Assembly: GCF_030445035.2 (NCBI RefSeq)
Contig: NC_080683.1
Coordinates: 23,711,528-23,775,527 of the forward strand
From: Dasypus novemcinctus
Taxonomy: Eukaryota; Chordata; Mammalia; Cingulata; Dasypodidae
DNA length: 64,000 nucleotides
Direction: 5' to 3'
The translations under genes were made by a program, and so were the position numbers. A model generated the notes under the pieces. The model had not been told where the DNA came from. It did no database searches and saw only the letters and a program-made list of their open reading frames with translations. Position 1 is the first letter of the stretch, and every line of letters starts with the position of its first letter. Of the stretch, positions 50,215 to 64,000 are shown piece by piece.

Positions 50215-50230
50215 CCGACAGAGGGCGCTG
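50215..50230 (+). promoter_or_regulatory. CTCF-like motif, second copy
   Basis: CCGACAGAGGGCGCTG matches 10 of 12 core positions and has the favoured GCGCT extension. It is in the same orientation as the copy at 49565 and 650 bases from it, in repeat-free DNA. Confidence 0.4.
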
Positions 50231-52602
50231 TTGCCCGTTCAATGACGTGGGGAAGGCTCCCTGAAAAGGTTTCCCTTACAATTTCTAGGATTTTTCGAAT
50301 AATGTCCACGTTGAAAAATTGACTCAGGCTTTGTCATTATAGATTTCTTTAGATGTCTGTCTGCGTTATGTGTTATATTTTTTAATTTATGTTTCATCCT
50401 TAATAAAATCGGATTTTTCAGTGTTCCGAGAGAATTTAAATAAATCGTAACCAAATATTTCAAGATGTTTCTAATTTTCAAAAAATTCTAATATTTATAT
50501 CAGATAAAATTACGTATGCAAATTTTGAAATGATACATAATAAGATTCCGAAATAGTTACACAATCACAATACATTATGTATCATTAAATAGCTTTTTAT
50601 ATAAAATTATTCTTCTTGGTTATTTTTTAAAGTTTCGTATAGAGTTTATTTATTTTAGACTAATGAATGATATACCAGAAAGACCTGAAAGTCCGAAAAT
50701 GTGTTAAAAGCCATTTAGAGAGAGTAACACAAGATTCTTCCAAAAGCTTTTAATTTGGTTGGAATGATCTTTAGATAATAAATTTATTGATTTGAAGAGA
50801 AGAGGACAAGTATTACCATTAGTAAATTTGTGTCTGGAGAATCTGAATTTGCTAGCCTGTAATATCTATCTTACAAAGTATCGATCTGGGGCTAATTTTA
50901 GTTCTGAGAGAGGGCAATTTTCAAATCCCACCGCACAATCAGATTAGAAAGACTGCTTTCCCGGGCATGTACCATTTCCAAACCTGCTCTGGGGCAAAGA
51001 AGAAAATCTTACTAATGCTCATTGGAAACCATGTATAGATTCGGCATGGTTTAAGGTGTTAATATTTAAAGGAGAGAAGCGGAAAGAAAGGAAAGTGAGA
51101 AGGAAAGCAGAGAGAGAGAAAGGATGATGGGAATAAAGGATGAAGGGAGGGAGAGAGTGAGGGGAAAAGAAAACAAATATTTGAAGAGCTGAAAATGAAG
51201 AAATGTTTTATTTCTGGCGTTCTTTCTGAAACACCTTCATGTTCCTTTCGTTTGACTTGTTTTAAAAAATTAACCTGCAGAATTGTCCATTGTGCACTAC
51301 ACGAAGCGTCAACTCGGTTTTCACCGGATCGATCTCCACAGCGGTAGTTCGGAGCCCTCTTTGGCCCCAAGACCGTCCAGCGCTGCTCGCACAAGGCGGC
51401 GCACAGCAGTGGTGGATCTAAAGACAATCGCCCCTTGCAGACTCCCTCTTATCGGGTTTAATAACTTCCATACTAAATTGCCCCGGTACCTTCTCACTCC
51501 CTCAAGTCGTTTATTTTCTGCCCCGGGGGCAAAGATCGCCCTCTGGACTCGCCCTCTGGCTTCGGAGATCCTTCAGCATCCTGAAAGGAGGAAGAACAAA
51601 CCGAGGTTGGTGTAAGGAGAAAGAAGTGAATATTCACTTCGTGATGAAATCCAGAAATCCTGTGCCCTAAGGGGCCCCATTTACGAGGTTTGGTTGACTT
51701 AGTCCCTGTTGTTCTTGTTGTTCTTTAAAAAGGGAAATAAATATAAAAATTACCATTAAAAAATACACCCCGAAAAACCTGAACACCTTCAACGATTTTT
51801 TACTATCTCTTTGCAGGAGGATATTCTGCTTAAACCTTCTGAAGGTTCAGGTGACTATTTCTTGACTCGCCATGATTCAAGCCTCTTAAAAGTTATAGAC
51901 AACAGATGCAAATATAAAATGATCTATGCCTTTGCAAAGGAGGCGCAAAATTAACATTGCGTGTATGCGTGCTCACAGCATCTGATATAACTTCCAAAAA
52001 AAAAAAGAGAGAGAGAGAGAGAAGATTCCAGCCTAGAAAAGCATGGCACATGGAGTCCGTTGAAAACACACGCAAACAATCCCTAAAATGATAAACAGTA
52101 CAGACAGAAGTGTTTATACAGTACTTAAGTTTCCAAATGTATGGGGCAAAATGGCCAGGAAATATTAAACTAGTCGCTGTAATGAGCTGGCTTTTTTGTT
52201 CAAGATACAGGTTTAAAAAAAAAAAAAAGTCATATAGCCATCAACACAGTGAGATCGCCCTTCAAATCCCAAAATCCAGCTTTCAAAATCTCTCCCCTAA
52301 ACATGTGAATAGTAGCTTTTATGATTAAAAATACCGATAATGGTCCCTTTTTTTGAATCTCCATAGAAAATGGGGGTCTGATGGCCCCCTAGTTTCTCAT
52401 TACTGAATAGTAAAGACTTTAGTCAGTAGCTACAATGATTCATCATTTTTAATATAGAGGTTTAAAATATATATATTAATCACCCTGAACAACTATCTCT
52501 CTTTTAAACACTCCTTTAGAGTCTATATCTGTTTGATCCATGGGTGCTTGCTTATATAACTAAATATGAGTGTGTATGGGTGTAAATACATGTTTATCAT
52601 TT

Positions 52603-52823
52603 TTATAATATATATGTCTGTGGGCTGCAACTAACTCCTGCGTATGCAATAATGTTTTTCTCTCTGCTGAGGCTTACTTCTCCAGCCTATTGTTTGAGAC
52701 AACAGATATAAGTTGCGATGGGAGAGGAGCGTCGGATTTGGTGTGTATCCCCCATTTCCAATTATAGATGGATCATTACAGACAGCGGAGTCCTGAGAAG
52801 CCAGACATCTGCTCCTCACATGA
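52603..52823 (+). promoter_or_regulatory. TFAP2B: Probable TFAP2B exon 1a core promoter and 5' UTR
   Basis: A TATA-like run (ttataatatatat, 52603-52614) lies about 210 bases before ATG 52824, in repeat-free DNA that continues into exon 1a. Unlike exon 2 and intron 1, this stretch is not CpG-rich, which would fit a TATA-type start. An upstream ATG at 52718 opens a 61-codon frame that overlaps the main start and stops at 52901-52903. The transcription start is not visible from sequence, so the limits are a guess. Confidence 0.35.
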
Positions 52824-62515
<9,692 letters not shown>

Positions 62516-63139
62516 GTATGGATTATATCCCCCAAAGTAAGCAAAGTTTTATTGTGCATTAATATCTTTATGGTGAGATTTCAATTTCAGGGAATTCGCT
62601 ATTTTATAAGACACAAACGTTTGCTAACAATCATAGGACAAGTGACTTACTGGCTGGGTGAAAGGGCACGGCAGAGAGACTGAAATAGGGTAACAAGAGG
62701 GAGAAACACAGACAGAAGCCTGGAGGAAAGAGACAGAGGGACAGAGGCCATTGCCCTTCTTCTCATGGTACAACTGGTAGTCATTCGAGATATACCTTAA
62801 ATAACTGAACTGCCCTAATGTATGGAACTGACCAGGAAACACTGGTTTCAAAATGTGCTCGTATTTCTTTGATAACCGGAGTTTGCTGAGGAAACCTCTG
62901 TGTCGCTGAGCCAGCTAGCCCCTTCTCCCCTTGTTTTTGTACTGGATTTCGAGGTGGTAAATTTATTCCCAGTTCTCTGTGCTTTATGAGATGGTACTTC
63001 TTATTTTTTAATTGTGCCAAATGTGTTGCTAAATATGCGCATCCTAAGAAGCTGAGACAGCCTATGCACATTTCTAAATCTCCCTACATATGCATTCATG
63101 ATTTAGTGTGACTGTGGAATCACCCCATACTGTTAAAGG

Positions 63140-63560
63140 GCATGTGATATTAACAAATGTTTGCAGTCTCTTGTACAGCTGTAAGCAAAATAATTAACTA
63201 ATTAAACTAATTAAATGTAATTACAATAACTCATTTCGGGCGTATTGCAGCTGCTTAATTTTTCCCCTCTTCTCTGACAGACACTGAGAGAATGCCTGGC
63301 GATTAGGGTGGCTGCCGAAAGGCCCAAATAGTCACTCACACGCCACAAATTTAGGAGCTCAAATGTGTAAACAGTGCAATCTTTAATTATTGCGGGAACT
63401 GGTATTAGTAGATACAGATTTAACTACTATAACCCTTCCTCAGTGATGCTGGAGAAGGCCTGTCCTTCTGTTTGGTGTCAACAAGCCCCGGCTTCAGTCA
63501 TTTATGATTCATTTGAGCCGCATGACATTCACAAAAACAATTAAAAGAAAAGATGCTTTG
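63140..63560. promoter_or_regulatory. Candidate enhancer-like element in intron 3
   Basis: A cluster of TAAT palindromes at 63191-63226 (taattaactaattaaactaa then ttaaatgtaattac) precedes complex unique sequence with E-box-like cagctg (63176 and near 63248) and a ctttaattattgcggg block. Repeat-free up to the SINE at the window end. Confidence 0.4.
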
Positions 63561-63920
63561 GAAAGTGATCCAGAGTCAAGCTGGGATAGAAAAAGGGTTG
63601 TGGAAAAAGGATTCCAAAAAGGGTGAGGCATTCTAAATTTTCTTTGAGGGGTGAGTGATGGAAACTGTACTTGAAATGATGCCATTTGGCTTTGGAATGC
63701 AATATCCTGAGGAAGAAGAGTAAGTTTGGGACAAATCTAGTTATTTTAAGCGTTGCTCCAAACCTTTCTCCCTTTTCTCATTAGACAGTATTGTTTCGGT
63801 TTTTAATGCCAGCTTTTGGGTTTGCTAGGTGCTTAATCTTGCGACCGAGCTAACAGCTTACTTCCTCTTGGGTCTTCTCTTTCGGTTTGATTGCTGGGCA
63901 ATTTGGGGTGGAGAGCGTCT

Positions 63921-64000
63921 CCATTTTTTTTTTTTTTTTTTTTTAGGTATCGGGTCCTGGGGATTAAACACGGGCCCTCTTATGTGAGAAGCTGGTACTC
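63921..64000 (-). mobile_element. Start of a tRNA-headed SINE (minus), cut by the window end
   Basis: A long T-run is followed by reversed SINE head sequence (ggtcctggggattaaacacg). Confidence 0.8.

Larger units (their letters stand above)
49141..52600. other. Unique DNA upstream of TFAP2B, possible regulatory domain
   Basis: Almost no interspersed repeats for 3.4 kb after a repeat-dense region. It holds two CTCF-like motifs (49565, 50215), a CpG-containing patch with a CACGTG E-box (about 49700-49990), a GA-rich stretch (51070-51170) and a second CpG-containing patch (51280-51560). No protein-coding exon recognised. Confidence 0.5.

Overview
The window is mammalian nuclear DNA, almost certainly from a xenarthran and most probably an armadillo of the Dasypus type. 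The evidence is about 19 copies of a tRNA-headed SINE with the DAS-SINE look (a tRNA-like head with A/B-box sequence, a body rich in GACACAGA-type words, an A/T-rich tail). There are also LINE-1 copies with unusual tandem monomers in the 5' and 3' ends, and older pan-mammalian repeats (MIR, L2, MER5A). The species call rests on repeat style and recall, not on a search.

Layout: 1-18,270 is almost wholly repeats: old L1 pieces, one near-full-length minus-strand L1 (about 3,330-10,030) with a SINE inside, an ERV-like relict (about 11,650-15,200), and an L1 3'-end copy with a twin-priming inversion. From 18,270 to 49,140 mostly unique intergenic DNA is broken by SINEs, MIR/L2/MER5A relics, a second L1 cluster (30,300-35,790) and a ferritin heavy chain processed pseudogene (42,597-43,430) nested inside a SINE. 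From 49,140 to the end repeats nearly vanish and unique, partly CpG-rich DNA holds the only real protein gene.

That gene is the 5' part of TFAP2B (transcription factor AP-2 beta), plus strand: exon 1a (52,824-52,904), exon 2 (57,244-57,702) and exon 3 (62,455-62,515), all with good splice sites and matching phase. The DNA-binding and dimerisation exons lie beyond the window. Intron 1 also holds an apparent second first exon, 1b (56,057-56,083, MLVHTYSSM), which is absent from the ORF list because it codes only nine residues. It is the counterpart of a known TFAP2A alternative start and would remove the N-terminal SUMO site. In human the TFAP2D gene lies upstream of TFAP2B, so the first 50 kb probably corresponds to the TFAP2D-TFAP2B interval (inference). 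CpG-rich blocks, CTCF-like motifs and homeodomain-rich unique stretches around TFAP2B fit the regulatory landscape of a developmental gene. I see no prokaryotic features, CRISPR arrays or independent RNA genes.
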